Part shown: one piece after another, positions 17,430 through 27,958 of the stretch
Position numbering within the stretch: the first letter of the stretch is position 1
Layout of the letters: each line of letters starts with the position of its first letter
NCBI RefSeq assembly: GCF_001424985.1
Contig: NZ_LMDA01000001.1
Coordinates: 1 to 64,000 of the forward strand
Source: Rhizobium sp. Root1212
GTDB taxonomy: Bacteria; Pseudomonadota; Alphaproteobacteria; Rhizobiales; Rhizobiaceae
DNA length: 64,000 nucleotides
Reading direction: 5' to 3'
The notes under the pieces: generated by a model
Seen by the model: only the letters and a program-made list of their open reading frames with translations
Databases searched by the model: none
Told to the model about the DNA's origin: nothing
Position numbers and translations under genes: made by a program

Positions 17430-17834
17430 TCACACCTGTTCGAGTTCGATCAGTGTGCCGAAGAAATCCTTCGGATGCAGGAACAACACCGGCTTGCCGT
17501 GCGCCCCGATCTTCGGAGTGCCGTCGCCCAGCACCCGCGCACCACCGGCCACCAGCCCGTCGCGGGCGGCGATGATATCGGCGACCTCATAACAGATGTG
17601 GTGCATGCCGCCGGATGGGTTCTTCTCAAGGAAGACCGCGATCGGCGAGCCCTCGCCCAGGGGTTCCAGCAGCTCGACCTTGGTGTTTTCCAGCTCGACG
17701 AACACCACCCGCACGCCATGCTCCGGCAGGCTGTCCGGCGCCGTCACCCGCGCGCCGAGCGTATCGCGATACCGCGCAGCCGCGATTTCGAGATCCGGCA
17801 CGGCAAGGGCGATGTGGTTGACGCGGCCGAGCAT
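17430..17834 (-). CDS. mce: Methylmalonyl-CoA epimerase
   Basis: Interconverts (S)- and (R)-methylmalonyl-CoA between propionyl-CoA carboxylase and the mutase. The 134-aa protein is a vicinal oxygen chelate fold with metal ligands expected at H in VNHIALAVPDLE, at H in GGMHHICYEV, and at E in FFGTLIELEQV. It starts 3 bp after the rnj stop, so the two are co-translated or co-transcribed. The biotin ligase two genes upstream would biotinylate the carboxylase acting just before this step, a plausible metabolic link. Confidence 0.94.
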   Translation of the reverse strand: MLGRVNHIALAVPDLEIAAARYRDTLGARVTAPDSLPEHGVRVVFVELENTKVELLEPLGEGSPIAVFLEKNPSGGMHHICYEVADIIAARDGLVAGGARVLGDGTPKIGAHGKPVLFLHPKDFFGTLIELEQV

Positions 17835-17837
17835 GGA

Positions 17838-19505
17838 TCAGACCTTGTTGAGGAAGACGGTGACGAGCGGCTTCTTGCCCCAGACATCGTTGGCGGTGCC
17901 GCGCACGGCGCGACGGACGGCTTCCTTGACCATGCCGAGATCCTTGCGCTTGCCGCGCGGAATGCTTTCCACGGCGCCAAGCACGGCGTCATAGAGCGTA
18001 TCTTCCATGCTCTCGCCCTCGTCGTCGAATTCCGGCAGGCCGATGGTCACAACCTCCGGGTCGTCGGTGAAATCGTAGCGTTCGTCGAGCAGCACGCTGA
18101 CGGTGACGTGGCCGGCGAAGGACAGCTTGCGGCGCTCGCCGATACCCATCTCGTCGAAATCGCCGATCAGGTCGCCATCCTTGTAGATGCGGCCGTGCGG
18201 CGCTTCGCCGATGACTTCGGGAGCACCCGGCGCGAGCCGCAGGATATCGCCGTTGCGCAGCCGCGGCACGGTCTTGATGCCGGATTGCAGTGCAAGCTCG
18301 CCCTGCGCCACCAGATGCGCGGCTTCGCCATGCACCGGCACGACCATCTGCGGCCGGGTCCAGGCATACATCTGCTGCAACTCGTTGCGGCGCGGATGGC
18401 CGGAAACATGCACCAGCGCCTCGTTATCGGTGACGATGTGGATGCCCTGCTCCACCAGTCCGTTCTTGATATCGTTGATCGCCTTCTCGTTGCCGGGAAT
18501 GGCGCGGGAGGAGAAGACCACGGTATCGCCGGCGCTGAAGGCAACGTTGCGCATCTCGTCGCGGGCAATCTTGGCAAGGGCGGCGCGCGGCTCGCCCTGG
18601 CTGCCGGTCAGGATCACCACGACCTTGTCGCGGGGAATGAAGCCGAACTCGTCTTCGGCGATGAAGGGGGCGACCCCTTCCATCAGCCCGACATCACGCG
18701 CCACGGCAACGACGCGCTTCATGGAGCTGCCGAGCAGCAGCACTTCGCGGCCGGCGGCGGCAGACGCCTTGGCAATCGAGCGGATACGCCCGACATTCGA
18801 GGAGAAGGTGGTGATCGCCACACGTCCCTCGGCGTTTTCGATGATCTTGGTCAGGCTTTCCGAAACCTCGTCTTCCGAGGGGGAAACGCCGTCGCGCATG
18901 GCGTTGGTGCTGTCGCACATCAGGGCGAGCACGCCCTCGTCGCCGATCTCGCGGAACCGGGCTTCATCGGTCAGCGGGCCGAGCGATGGTGCGTGGTCGA
19001 TCTTCCAGTCGCCGGTGTGGACGACATTGCCGAGCGGCGTGCGGATGATCAGCGCCATCGGTTCCGGGATCGAGTGATTGACGCCGACGGCCTCGATTTC
19101 GAAGGGGCCGACATTGATGCGGTCGCCCTGCTTGAAGATGGTGATCGGAATATCCGAACGGCTGCGCTCGTAATTGCGCTTGGCTTCCAGCATGCCGGCC
19201 GTGAACGGCGAGGCATAGACGGGCACGTTCAGGCCCGGCCAGAGATCGGACAGCGCGCCGTAATGGTCCTCGTGGGCATGGGTGATGATGATGCCCTTCA
19301 GGTTCTTGCGCTGCTCGGCAAGAAAGCGGATGTCGGGCAGGACGAGATCGACGCCCGGAAGGTCGAGCCCCGGAAAGGTCACGCCGCAATCGACCATGAT
19401 CCACTGGCGGTTGGCGGGCGAGCCGTAGCCATAGAGGCCAAGGTTCATGCCGATTTCGCCGACGCCGCCGAGCGGAAGGAAGACAAGTTCTTCTGGTTTG
19501 CTCAT
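17838..19505 (-). CDS. rnj: Ribonuclease J
   Basis: A metallo-beta-lactamase/beta-CASP ribonuclease with endonucleolytic and 5'-3' exonucleolytic activity; in rhizobia it takes part in rRNA maturation and mRNA decay. The 555-aa protein shows the zinc motif THAHEDHYGA (H-x-H-x-D-H), the GDWKID motif, the beta-CASP GSQGEPRAALAKIA segment and the VHVSGHPRRNELQQMY signature. ATG 19505 was chosen (MSKPEELVFLPLGGVGEIGMN); 12 further upstream codons are open but not family-like. Between birA and mce. Confidence 0.95.
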   Translation of the reverse strand: MSKPEELVFLPLGGVGEIGMNLGLYGYGSPANRQWIMVDCGVTFPGLDLPGVDLVLPDIRFLAEQRKNLKGIIITHAHEDHYGALSDLWPGLNVPVYASPFTAGMLEAKRNYERSRSDIPITIFKQGDRINVGPFEIEAVGVNHSIPEPMALIIRTPLGNVVHTGDWKIDHAPSLGPLTDEARFREIGDEGVLALMCDSTNAMRDGVSPSEDEVSESLTKIIENAEGRVAITTFSSNVGRIRSIAKASAAAGREVLLLGSSMKRVVAVARDVGLMEGVAPFIAEDEFGFIPRDKVVVILTGSQGEPRAALAKIARDEMRNVAFSAGDTVVFSSRAIPGNEKAINDIKNGLVEQGIHIVTDNEALVHVSGHPRRNELQQMYAWTRPQMVVPVHGEAAHLVAQGELALQSGIKTVPRLRNGDILRLAPGAPEVIGEAPHGRIYKDGDLIGDFDEMGIGERRKLSFAGHVTVSVLLDERYDFTDDPEVVTIGLPEFDDEGESMEDTLYDAVLGAVESIPRGKRKDLGMVKEAVRRAVRGTANDVWGKKPLVTVFLNKV

Positions 19506-19524
19506 GAAATGATTGTGCCTTGTT

Positions 19525-20292
19525 CTATCCGAAAAATACATCGCCGGCGGCGATACGCTCGATCATCCCCGACCCGAGGTCAAGAACCAAGCGGCCATCT
19601 TCGTCGATGCCTGTGAAAATCCCGACGATCGAACGGTCGGGAAGATTGACTGTGATTTTCTGGCCGATGCCGGCCGCCGCCGAGCGCCAGCGCTCGATGA
19701 CATCAGCGATGCCCTCACCGCGGTTCCAGAGCGCCAGGATTTCGGCCATCGCCTGATAGTAATGGGCGAAAAGCTCATCCGGCGAAACGCTCGATCCTTC
19801 CGCGCGAAGGCTGGTGACAGGGTAGAGACCATGATCCGGCAAGACGGCGATATTGATGCCGCAGCCGATGACCAGCGCCTGCCGGCCATCTGCAAGCCGC
19901 TCGCTCTCCAGCAGGATGCCGCAGGCTTTTTTGCCGCCGATCATCACGTCGTTCGGCCACTTGATCGTCACCGGATTGCCGCCCGGCGGCATGACCGCAC
20001 GAATGGCGTCATAGACCGCGACGGCCACCGCCAGAGGCAGCGAGCCGAGCTTTTCGACAGGTGCGGGATCGATGAGAAGCAAGGAAGAATAGAGATTGCC
20101 GGGCTCGGACATCCAGCTACGGCCCCGGCGGCCGCGGCCGGCCGTCTGTCGAACTGCGGTGATCCAGTGATGGCCGGCATCACCCGCCCGCGCAAGAGCC
20201 AGGGCTTCCGTGTTGGTGGAGCCGACTTCACCGAGCGCCGTGTGCCTGAAGTCGGGCAGCGATGACCTGCCCGACCCGGCTTCAATGCTCAA
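19525..20292 (-). CDS. birA: Biotin--[acetyl-CoA-carboxylase] ligase
   Basis: Attaches biotin to carboxylase carrier domains. The 255-aa protein lacks the N-terminal DNA-binding domain of E. coli BirA, so it is a catalytic-only ligase without repressor function. The biotin/AMP loop [21 protein letters not shown] and the catalytic [19 protein letters not shown] segment are intact. The start overlaps the nuoN stop by 4 nt, coupling it to the Complex I operon. Confidence 0.95.
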   Translation of the reverse strand: MSIEAGSGRSSLPDFRHTALGEVGSTNTEALALARAGDAGHHWITAVRQTAGRGRRGRSWMSEPGNLYSSLLLIDPAPVEKLGSLPLAVAVAVYDAIRAVMPPGGNPVTIKWPNDVMIGGKKACGILLESERLADGRQALVIGCGINIAVLPDHGLYPVTSLRAEGSSVSPDELFAHYYQAMAEILALWNRGEGIADVIERWRSAAAGIGQKITVNLPDRSIVGIFTGIDEDGRLVLDLGSGMIERIAAGDVFFG

Positions 20293-21728
20293 AAGAACGT
20301 CCGCGCCGCGACTTCGGCGGCAGTACCGATCGGGCCACCGATCAGCACATAGGCAAGAACGAACAGGCCGCTCAGGCCATAAACCAGCTTCAGCGAGCCG
20401 GACGGACGGGCAAACTCGCCCTTCGGCTCATCGAACCACATGACCTTGACGACGCGCAGGTAGTAGTAGGCGCCGACCACCGACGCGAGCACGCCGATGA
20501 TGGCGAGCGCATAGAGATGCGCCTCGATCGCCGCCATGAACACGAAGTACTTGGCGAAGAAGCCTGCCAGCGGCGGAATGCCGGCCAGCGAGAACATCAT
20601 GATGGTCAGGACAGTTGCCATGAAGGGGTTGGTCTGCGAGAGGCCGGCGAGATCATCGACGTTCTCGCGGGCTTCGCCGTCCTTGCGGCGCATCGCCATG
20701 ATGATGGCGAAGGAGCCGAGCGTCATGACGACATAAACCAGCATGTAGATCAGCACGCCACGAATCCCGGCCATCGAGCCGCTGGCGATGCCGACCAGGG
20801 CGTAACCCATGTGACCGATGGACGAATACGCCATCAGTCGCTTGATGTTGCGCTGGCCGATCGCGGCAAAAGAGCCGAGCAGCATCGAGGCGATCGAGAT
20901 GAAGACGACGATCTGCTGCCAGTCGGCGTGAACGGGCTCGAACGGGGTGATGACGATGCGGATCAGCATGGCCATCGCAGCAACCTTCGGGGCAGCCGCG
21001 AAGAAGGCGGTGACCGGGGTCGGCGCGCCTTCGTAAACGTCCGGCGTCCACATATGGAAGGGCACGGCCGAAATCTTGAAGGCAACGCCGGCCAGAATGA
21101 AGACCAGGCCGAAGACGAGACCGAGCGAACGGGTTTCCGCCGAAAGGGCGCCGGCGATTTCGGCAAAGCCGGTATGGCCGGTGAAGCCATAGACCAGCGA
21201 CATACCGTAGAGCAGCATGCCCGAGGAGAGCGCGCCGAGCACGAAATACTTCAGGCCCGCTTCGGTGGAGCGCACGTTGTCGCGGTTGATCGCAGCAACG
21301 ACGTAAAGCGCAAGAGACTGCAATTCGAGGCCGAGATAGACGGCGATCAGGTCGTTGGCCGAGATCATCAGAAGCATGCCGAGCGTGGCAAGCGTCAGAA
21401 GCACCGGATATTCGAACTTGTCGACACCCGTCAGACGCGCCTGCCCTGCAGACATGAAGATCGCGACGATCGAGCCGCCGAGCGTCAGCACTTTCATGAA
21501 GCGGCCGAAGGCATCGGAGACGAAAACGCCGTTATAGGCAGTGCCGTCGCCGGTGCCCCAGATCAGCACCGCGCCGGAAATGGCGAGGATGATAATCGCG
21601 AGCCAGGTCGCGACACCCGGCTTTTCGCCGGTGAAGACGCCGACCATCAGCAGGAACAGCGCGCCCACCGCAAGAATGACTTCCGGCAGCGACAGGTGCA
21701 AACTTGCAAGGATTGTTTCAGCGGTCAT
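20289..21728 (-). CDS. nuoN: NADH-quinone oxidoreductase subunit N
   Basis: An antiporter-like proton-pumping subunit of the Complex I membrane arm, 479 aa with about 14 transmembrane segments. Conserved features include a Lys-bearing helix near [23 protein letters not shown] and the [15 protein letters not shown] motif. ATG 21728 ([17 protein letters not shown]) is preferred over a TTG two codons upstream. Last of the nuo genes; it overlaps birA by 4 nt. Confidence 0.96.
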   Translation of the reverse strand: MTAETILASLHLSLPEVILAVGALFLLMVGVFTGEKPGVATWLAIIILAISGAVLIWGTGDGTAYNGVFVSDAFGRFMKVLTLGGSIVAIFMSAGQARLTGVDKFEYPVLLTLATLGMLLMISANDLIAVYLGLELQSLALYVVAAINRDNVRSTEAGLKYFVLGALSSGMLLYGMSLVYGFTGHTGFAEIAGALSAETRSLGLVFGLVFILAGVAFKISAVPFHMWTPDVYEGAPTPVTAFFAAAPKVAAMAMLIRIVITPFEPVHADWQQIVVFISIASMLLGSFAAIGQRNIKRLMAYSSIGHMGYALVGIASGSMAGIRGVLIYMLVYVVMTLGSFAIIMAMRRKDGEARENVDDLAGLSQTNPFMATVLTIMMFSLAGIPPLAGFFAKYFVFMAAIEAHLYALAIIGVLASVVGAYYYLRVVKVMWFDEPKGEFARPSGSLKLVYGLSGLFVLAYVLIGGPIGTAAEVAARTFF

Positions 21729-21747
21729 GTTCAATCACGTCCTGTCG

Positions 21748-23259
21748 TCATTTCACGGACAGCGCAACATCGTGCGCCGCCTGCACTGCAGCGGAATAGT
21801 TGTTGACCAGAAGGTCGATCGAAGCGGCCATCGCATCGAAGACCGGAGCCGGATAGATGCCGAAGAAGATGGTCAGCACGATCAGCGGATAGAGAATGAG
21901 CTTCTCGCGGCCGGAAAGATCGAGCAGAGCCTTCAGGCTTTCCTTGTCGAGCGGGCCGAAAATCACCCGGCGATACAGCCAGAGCGCATAGGCAGCCGAC
22001 AGGATGACGCCGCTCGCGGCAAAGAACGCGACCCAGGTGTTGGCGCGGAAGGCGCCGAGCAGGGTCAGGAGTTCGCCGACGAAGCCGGAGGTGCCGGGCA
22101 GACCGACGTTCGCCATGGTGAAGACCATGAAGGCGACGGCATATTTCGGCATGTTGTTGACGAGGCCGCCATAGGCCGCGATCTCGCGGGTGTGCATGCG
22201 GTCATAAACGACGCCGACGCAGAGGAAGAGCGCGCCCGAGACGATACCGTGCGACAGCATCTGGAACACCGCGCCCTGTACGCCCTGAACATTGGCCGCG
22301 AAGATGCCCATGGTGACATAGCCCATGTGCGCGACCGACGAATAGGCGATCAGCTTCTTGATGTCCTGCTGCATCATCGCGACCAGCGAGGTGTAGATGA
22401 TGGCGACAACCGACAGCGTGAAGACGAACGGGGCGAAATATTCCGACGCCAGCGGGAACATCGGCAGCGAGAAACGGATGAAGCCGTAGCCGCCGAGCTT
22501 CAGCAGAACGCCGGCCAGGATGACCGAGCCTGCCGTCGGCGCCTGAACGTGCGCGTCGGGAAGCCAGGTGTGGACCGGCCACATCGGCATCTTCACCGCA
22601 AACGAGGCGAAGAAGGCAAGCCACAGCCAGATCTGCATCTGGCGCGGGAACTGATAGGCGAGCAGTTCCGGAATATCCGTCGTGCCGGCCTGCCAGTACA
22701 TGGCCATGATGGCGAGCAGCATCAGCACCGAGCCGAGCAGCGTATAGAGGAAGAACTTGTAGCTGGCGTAAACGCGGTCCTTGCCGCCCCAGACGCCGAT
22801 GATGATGAACATCGGAATGAGGCCGGCTTCGAAGAACACGTAGAACAGCACGATATCGAGCGACACGAACACGCCGACCATGAACACTTCCAGCAAAAGG
22901 AAGGCGATCATGTATTCCTTGAGGCGCTTCTCGACCGAATGCCAGCTTGCGAGCACGCAGAACGGCATCAGGAAGGCGGAAAGCACGACGAACAGCACGG
23001 AGATGCCGTCGACGCCGAGATGATAGGAAATGCCGGTGCCGAGCCAGGCATGCTTTTCCACCATCTGGAAGCCAGGATTGGCGTTATCGAAGTTCCACCA
23101 GATCACCGCCGACACGAGGAAGACGACGATCGTGGTGAGAAGCGAGATATTCAGGATATTGCGGCGGCCGGCCGGGCTGTCCTCGCGCGTAAGCAGGAGC
23201 AAAGCCACGCCAACCAGCGGGAGAAAGGTGACCGCTGAAAGAATGGGCCAATCGGTCAT
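21748..23259 (-). CDS. nuoM: NADH-quinone oxidoreductase subunit M
   Basis: A proton-pumping antiporter-like subunit of Complex I, 503 aa. Hallmarks include [20 protein letters not shown] (conserved Glu of TM5), the broken helix near [30 protein letters not shown] and the [16 protein letters not shown] motif. ATG 23259 overlaps the nuoL stop by one base (TGATG); the open frame upstream to 23460 lies within nuoL. Confidence 0.97.
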   Translation of the reverse strand: MTDWPILSAVTFLPLVGVALLLLTREDSPAGRRNILNISLLTTIVVFLVSAVIWWNFDNANPGFQMVEKHAWLGTGISYHLGVDGISVLFVVLSAFLMPFCVLASWHSVEKRLKEYMIAFLLLEVFMVGVFVSLDIVLFYVFFEAGLIPMFIIIGVWGGKDRVYASYKFFLYTLLGSVLMLLAIMAMYWQAGTTDIPELLAYQFPRQMQIWLWLAFFASFAVKMPMWPVHTWLPDAHVQAPTAGSVILAGVLLKLGGYGFIRFSLPMFPLASEYFAPFVFTLSVVAIIYTSLVAMMQQDIKKLIAYSSVAHMGYVTMGIFAANVQGVQGAVFQMLSHGIVSGALFLCVGVVYDRMHTREIAAYGGLVNNMPKYAVAFMVFTMANVGLPGTSGFVGELLTLLGAFRANTWVAFFAASGVILSAAYALWLYRRVIFGPLDKESLKALLDLSGREKLILYPLIVLTIFFGIYPAPVFDAMAASIDLLVNNYSAAVQAAHDVALSVK

Positions 23260-25256
23260 CAGAAGGAACTCCCGAGCATCATCCAGGTAATGAGCGCGGC
23301 GATGCCGATCAGCATCACGAACGCATAGTGATAGAGGTAGCCGCTCTGCAGGCGAACGACGCGGTCGGTCACGTCGACGACGCGGGCGGCAATGCCGTTC
23401 GGGCCGTAGCCGTCGATGACGCGGCCATCGCCTTCCTTCCACAGGAAGGTGCCGAGCCACTTGGCGCTGCGGACGAACAGGAGGTCATAGAGTTCGTCGA
23501 AGTACCACTTGTTGAGCAGGAACTGGTAGAGCACGCGATGCTGCTCGGCCAGATACTTCGGCGTCTGCGGCGAACGGATGTACATATACCAGGCGGTGAC
23601 GAAGCCGAGGACCATCGCGATGAACGGGCTGAGCTTCACCAAAGCCGGCACGTGATGGAAGTGCTCGAGGATTTCGTTTTCCGGGCCGGTGAACAGCGCG
23701 CCTTGCCAGAACTCGCCATATTCTTCGCCGAAGAAATAACCTTCGCCGAGGAAGCCGGCAAAGACGGCGCCGATTGCCAGGATGAACAGCGGCACGAGCA
23801 TGACCATCGGCGATTCATGCACGTGGTGCATGACTTCGTGGGAAGCGCGCGGCTTGCCGAAGAAGGTCATGAAGATCAGGCGCCACGAGTAGAAGCTCGT
23901 GAACATGGCTGCGATCACCAGAAGCGCGAAAGCGAAGCCGCTGACCGAGGAGTGCGCGGCATAGGCCGACTCGATGATCACGTCCTTGGAGAAGAAGCCG
24001 GCAAGGCCGAACGAAGTGAACGGAATGCCGACGCCGGTGATGGCGAACGTGCCGATCATCATCATCCAGTAGGTCCATTTGATGTGCGGGCGCAGGCCGC
24101 CCATGTAGCGCATGTCCTGCTCGCCATCGACGGCGTGGATGACCGAGCCGGCGCACAAGAACAAGAGTGCCTTGAAGAACGCGTGCGTGAACAGGTGGAA
24201 GATCGCCGCGCCATAGGCGCCGCAGCCGAGGGCCACGAACATATAGCCGAGCTGCGAACAGGTCGAATAGGCGATGACGCGCTTGATGTCGTTCTGCACG
24301 AGACCGACGGTCGCCGCGAAGAAGGCGGTGATCGCGCCAACCACGGTCACGACGGTCAGGGCGGTGTGCGAGAGTTCGAACAGCGGCGACATGCGGGCGA
24401 CGAGGAAGACGCCGGCGGTGACCATGGTTGCGGCATGAATGAGCGCCGAAACCGGGGTCGGGCCTTCCATGGCGTCCGGAAGCCAGGTGTGCAGCAGGAA
24501 CTGCGCCGACTTACCCATCGCGCCCATGAACAAGAGCAGGCAGACGGCGGTGACCGCGTGGCCCTTGTCGAGGTGCATGCCGAGGAAGGTCAGCACAGCC
24601 TCGCCGCCTTCGGCAGCGCCTTCGTGCGGCAGGTAGGTGGCGGTCGCGGCAAAGATCGTTTCGAAGCTCACCGAGCCGAACAGCACGAACACGCCGAAGA
24701 TGCCGAGCACGAAGCCGAAGTCGCCGACGCGGTTGACGATGAAGGCCTTCATGGCGGCGGCCGAAGCGGACGGCTTCTTGTACCAGAAACCGATCAGCAG
24801 GTAGGACGCCAGACCCACGCCTTCCCAGCCGAAGAACATCTGCAGCAGGTTGTCGGAGGTCACCAGCATCAGCATGGCGAAGGTGAAGAGCGACAGATAG
24901 GCAAAGAAGCGCGGCCGATGCGGATCGTGGTGCATGTAGCCGATCGAATAGAGGTGAACCAGGCTCGAGACCGTGTTGACGACGACGAACATGACGGCCG
25001 TCAGCGTATCGACGCGGAACGCCCATTCGCTGTCGAACCCACCCGACTGCACCCAGCGCAGGACGCTGACGCGGATCATCTCGGTTTCGCCGAGCGCGAC
25101 GTGGAAGAAGACGATCCAGGACAGGACCGCCACGACCATCATGAAGCCGGTGGTGACGTATTCGGAGGCCTTGGCGCCGATCGCGGTGCCGAACAGGCCG
25201 GCGATCAGGAAGCCGATCAGCGGCAGAAAGACGATGGCTTTGATAAGCGTATCCAT
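23259..25256 (-). CDS. nuoL: NADH-quinone oxidoreductase subunit L
   Basis: The distal proton-pumping subunit, 665 aa, with the long lateral helix at the C-terminus. Conserved segments are [49 protein letters not shown] and [18 protein letters not shown]. It starts 7 bp after nuoK and overlaps nuoM by one base. Confidence 0.97.
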   Translation of the reverse strand: MDTLIKAIVFLPLIGFLIAGLFGTAIGAKASEYVTTGFMMVVAVLSWIVFFHVALGETEMIRVSVLRWVQSGGFDSEWAFRVDTLTAVMFVVVNTVSSLVHLYSIGYMHHDPHRPRFFAYLSLFTFAMLMLVTSDNLLQMFFGWEGVGLASYLLIGFWYKKPSASAAAMKAFIVNRVGDFGFVLGIFGVFVLFGSVSFETIFAATATYLPHEGAAEGGEAVLTFLGMHLDKGHAVTAVCLLLFMGAMGKSAQFLLHTWLPDAMEGPTPVSALIHAATMVTAGVFLVARMSPLFELSHTALTVVTVVGAITAFFAATVGLVQNDIKRVIAYSTCSQLGYMFVALGCGAYGAAIFHLFTHAFFKALLFLCAGSVIHAVDGEQDMRYMGGLRPHIKWTYWMMMIGTFAITGVGIPFTSFGLAGFFSKDVIIESAYAAHSSVSGFAFALLVIAAMFTSFYSWRLIFMTFFGKPRASHEVMHHVHESPMVMLVPLFILAIGAVFAGFLGEGYFFGEEYGEFWQGALFTGPENEILEHFHHVPALVKLSPFIAMVLGFVTAWYMYIRSPQTPKYLAEQHRVLYQFLLNKWYFDELYDLLFVRSAKWLGTFLWKEGDGRVIDGYGPNGIAARVVDVTDRVVRLQSGYLYHYAFVMLIGIAALITWMMLGSSF

Positions 25257-25263
25257 GGCCCGG

Positions 25264-25572
25264 TCAGCCCTTCATCATGTTGACGTCTTCAACCGCGATG
25301 GAGCCGCGGTTGCGGTAGAAGACGACGAGAATTGCAAGGCCGATCGCGGCTTCCGCGGCCGCGACGGTCAGAATGAACAGGGCGAACACCTGGCCGGTGA
25401 TGTCGTTGAGGAACGACGAGAAGGCGACCATGTTGATGTTGACCGCAAGCAGGATGAGTTCGACCGACATCAGGATGATGATGACGTTCTTCCGGTTGAG
25501 GAAGATGCCGAAGACGCCGAGCATGAACAGAATGGCGCTGACGGTCAGATAATGGGAAATACCGATTTCCAT
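25264..25572 (-). CDS. nuoK: NADH-quinone oxidoreductase subunit K
   Basis: A small three-helix membrane subunit of Complex I (102 aa) in the proton-translocation path. Conserved acidic residues in helices two and three are visible ([15 protein letters not shown] and [17 protein letters not shown]). It starts 27 bp after nuoJ and ends 7 bp before nuoL. Length is standard. Confidence 0.97.
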   Translation of the reverse strand: MEIGISHYLTVSAILFMLGVFGIFLNRKNVIIILMSVELILLAVNINMVAFSSFLNDITGQVFALFILTVAAAEAAIGLAILVVFYRNRGSIAVEDVNMMKG

Positions 25573-25599
25573 GATGGGTTCCTTGACCTCGCGTCCGTA

Positions 25600-26214
25600 T
25601 TAAAGGCCCTGCCCCGACTTCACCTTGACCACTTCGACAGCGGTCTTCGGCGAGCGGGCAACCTGTGTGGGGATATTCTGGCGCTTGATGTTTTCGCGGT
25701 GACGCAGCGTCAGCACGATCGCGCCGATCATGGCGACCAGAAGCACCAGACCGGCGATCTGGAAGAAGTAGACGTAGTGGGTATAGAGCACGTCGCCGAG
25801 GGCTGCCGTGTTCGTGCGCTCGGTAATCGCCGGGATCGGCATCGAGATCGACTTGGCGATTTCCGGCGAAAACGTGCTGCCGCCGATGACGATGATCAAC
25901 TCGGCTGCGAGGATCAGGCCGATCAGCGCGCCAACCGGTGCGTATTCGAGCACCCCTGCCCTCAGCTGCGTGAAGTCGATGTCAAGCATCATCACCACGA
26001 AGAGGAAGAGAACCGCAACGGCGCCGATATAGACGACCAGCAGGATCATGGCGAGGAACTCGGCGCCGGTCAGCAGGAACAGCCCCGCGGCGTTAAAGAA
26101 CGTCAAAATCAGGAACAACACGGAGTAAACCGGGTTCCTGGCCGAGATCACCATGAAAGCCGACGCCACTGCGACGAAGGCGAAGAGATAGAAAAACAGA
26201 GCCTGCAGACCCAT
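25600..26214 (-). CDS. nuoJ: NADH-quinone oxidoreductase subunit J
   Basis: A five-helix membrane subunit of Complex I, 204 aa. The conserved helix-3 motif LLVVYIGAVAVLFLFVVMMLD is present. The C-terminal 30 residues are a cytoplasmic basic tail. Separated from nuoI by 124 bp, the longest gap within the membrane-arm genes, which holds a stable hairpin. Confidence 0.96.
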   Translation of the reverse strand: MGLQALFFYLFAFVAVASAFMVISARNPVYSVLFLILTFFNAAGLFLLTGAEFLAMILLVVYIGAVAVLFLFVVMMLDIDFTQLRAGVLEYAPVGALIGLILAAELIIVIGGSTFSPEIAKSISMPIPAITERTNTAALGDVLYTHYVYFFQIAGLVLLVAMIGAIVLTLRHRENIKRQNIPTQVARSPKTAVEVVKVKSGQGL

Positions 26215-26304
26215 GATCGGTGCCTTTTTCGTCTTTGGCCGGAGGCGGCATCTGCCGCTCCAGCCACGGGCGCACCGGAGGTACGCCCCAAAACCTGTTT
26301 GAAA

Positions 26305-26322
26305 CCCGCCGTCTCCGGCGGG
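26305..26322 (-). other. Intercistronic hairpin between nuoI and nuoJ
   Basis: A perfect 7-bp GC stem CCCGCCG/CGGCGGG with a 4-nt loop lies 17 bp after the nuoI stop. On the transcribed strand it is followed by a short TTT, not a full U tract. It could protect or process the mRNA or reduce read-through into nuoJ. It might also be an attenuator. Confidence 0.5.
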
Positions 26323-26338
26323 CTCATGTCAGAAGGGC

Positions 26339-26830
26339 TCAGCGGTAAGGCGAGTCCATCGCGATGTTGCGAGCGATTTCGCGCTCCCAGCGGTCGCCGT
26401 TCGCGAGCAGCCGTTCCTTGTCGTAGTACAGCTCTTCGCGCGTCTCGGTCGAGAACTCGAAGTTCGGGCCTTCGACGATCGCATCGACCGGGCATGCCTC
26501 CTGGCAGAAGCCGCAATAGATGCACTTCACCATGTCGATATCGTAACGGACCGTGCGGCGGGTGCCATCGTTGCGGCGCGGGCCGGCTTCGATGGTGATC
26601 GCCTGGGCAGGACAGATCGCTTCGCAGAGCTTGCAGGCGATGCAGCGCTCTTCACCGTTGGGATAGCGGCGCAGCGCATGCTCGCCACGGAAACGCGGGC
26701 TGACCGGTCCCTTTTCGAAGGGATAGTTCACCGTTGCCTTCGGCGCGAAGAAATAGCGCATCGACAGAAAGAAAGCGCCCACGAATTCCTTGAGGAACAG
26801 CGAACTGACGGCTTGCGTAAGACTTGCCAT
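26339..26830 (-). CDS. nuoI: NADH-quinone oxidoreductase subunit I
   Basis: The ferredoxin-like subunit that carries clusters N6a and N6b next to NuoB. Two 4Fe-4S motifs are visible, [12 protein letters not shown] (about residues 63-74) and [12 protein letters not shown] (about 102-113), with an N-terminal amphipathic membrane-associated region. I chose ATG 26830 ([16 protein letters not shown], 163 aa), which matches the usual rhizobial length; one or two extra Met codons lie directly upstream. Confidence 0.97.
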   Translation of the reverse strand: MASLTQAVSSLFLKEFVGAFFLSMRYFFAPKATVNYPFEKGPVSPRFRGEHALRRYPNGEERCIACKLCEAICPAQAITIEAGPRRNDGTRRTVRYDIDMVKCIYCGFCQEACPVDAIVEGPNFEFSTETREELYYDKERLLANGDRWEREIARNIAMDSPYR

Positions 26831-26894
26831 CATCAACCTCCAAACGAGCCGGTCTGGGAGAAACCGGCGATTGACGAGAAACCGAGCGCGGACA

Positions 26895-27938
26895 TCAGGC
26901 CCACACCACCAGCTTCAGCGTGACTGCAACAATAAAGACCATGGCGATCGAGATCGGCAGGAAGACCTTCCAACCCAGACGCATCAGCTGGTCGTAGCGG
27001 TAGCGCGGCACGAAGGCCTTCACCATCGCGAACATGAAGAACACCAGCGACGCCTTGATGATGAACCAGACGATACCCGGCACCCAATTGAGGAACCAGA
27101 CGTCGACCGGAGGCAGCCAGCCGCCGAGGAACAGGATCGTCGTCAGCGAGCACATCAGGCAGATGGCCGCATATTCGCCGAGCATGAACATCATGTAAGG
27201 GGTGGAGCCGTATTCGACCATGAAGCCGGCAACCAGTTCCGATTCCGCTTCCACGAGGTCGAAGGGCGGACGGTTGGTTTCAGCCAGCGCCGAGATGAAG
27301 AAGATGATGAACATCGGGAACAGCGGCAGCCAGTACCAGTCGAGGAACGAGCCCGGAAGGCCCATCATCGTGCCGAGGCCGTCACGCTGCGAATTGACGA
27401 TGTCCGTCAGGTTCAGCGAGCCGACGCAGAGCAGAACGGTGACGATGACGAAGCCGATCGAGACTTCGTAGGACACCATCTGCGCCGCCGAGCGCAGCGC
27501 CGAAAGGAACGGATATTTCGAGTTCGAAGCCCAGCCGCCGATGATGACGCCGTAAACTTCGAGCGAAGAAATAGCGAGAACATAGAGGATGCCGACATTG
27601 ATATTGGCCATCACCCAGTTTTCGTTGAGCGGGATCACCGCCCAGGCCGCCAGAGCCAAAGTCACGGAAACCAGCGGCGCCAGCAGGAAGAGCGTCTTGT
27701 TGGAGCTTGCCGGAATGACCGGCTCCTTGAAAACGAACTTCAAAAGATCGGCGAAGGACTGGAAAAGTCCGAACGGGCCTACCACGTTAGGTCCGCGACG
27801 CATCTGTACGGCGGCCCAGATCTTACGGTCGGCAAGCAGGATGTAGGCGATGAACAGCAGGAGCGCGACCAGAAGCAGAAGCGACTGGGCGACCATGATG
27901 ATGCCTGGCCATACGTAGGTCGAAATGAAAGCGTCCAT
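26895..27938 (-). CDS. nuoH: NADH-quinone oxidoreductase subunit H
   Basis: The membrane subunit that, with NuoB and NuoD, forms the quinone chamber; 347 aa with about eight transmembrane helices. Conserved segments include [20 protein letters not shown] and [24 protein letters not shown], which carries acidic residues of the quinone-proton coupling path. It starts 20 bp after nuoG. Length is standard. Confidence 0.97.
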   Translation of the reverse strand: MDAFISTYVWPGIIMVAQSLLLLVALLLFIAYILLADRKIWAAVQMRRGPNVVGPFGLFQSFADLLKFVFKEPVIPASSNKTLFLLAPLVSVTLALAAWAVIPLNENWVMANINVGILYVLAISSLEVYGVIIGGWASNSKYPFLSALRSAAQMVSYEVSIGFVIVTVLLCVGSLNLTDIVNSQRDGLGTMMGLPGSFLDWYWLPLFPMFIIFFISALAETNRPPFDLVEAESELVAGFMVEYGSTPYMMFMLGEYAAICLMCSLTTILFLGGWLPPVDVWFLNWVPGIVWFIIKASLVFFMFAMVKAFVPRYRYDQLMRLGWKVFLPISIAMVFIVAVTLKLVVWA

Positions 27939-27958
27939 GATCTCTTATTCCCCCGCGC

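Noticed and set aside
17409-19616. A 735-codon plus-strand frame antisense to mce and rnj
   Set aside because: It is a shadow of GC-rich codon use; both genes on the minus strand have complete family motifs.
23328-25283. A 651-codon plus-strand frame antisense to nuoL
   Set aside because: Its composition is extreme (Asp/His/Arg-rich) and it has no motif; nuoL is certain on the other strand.
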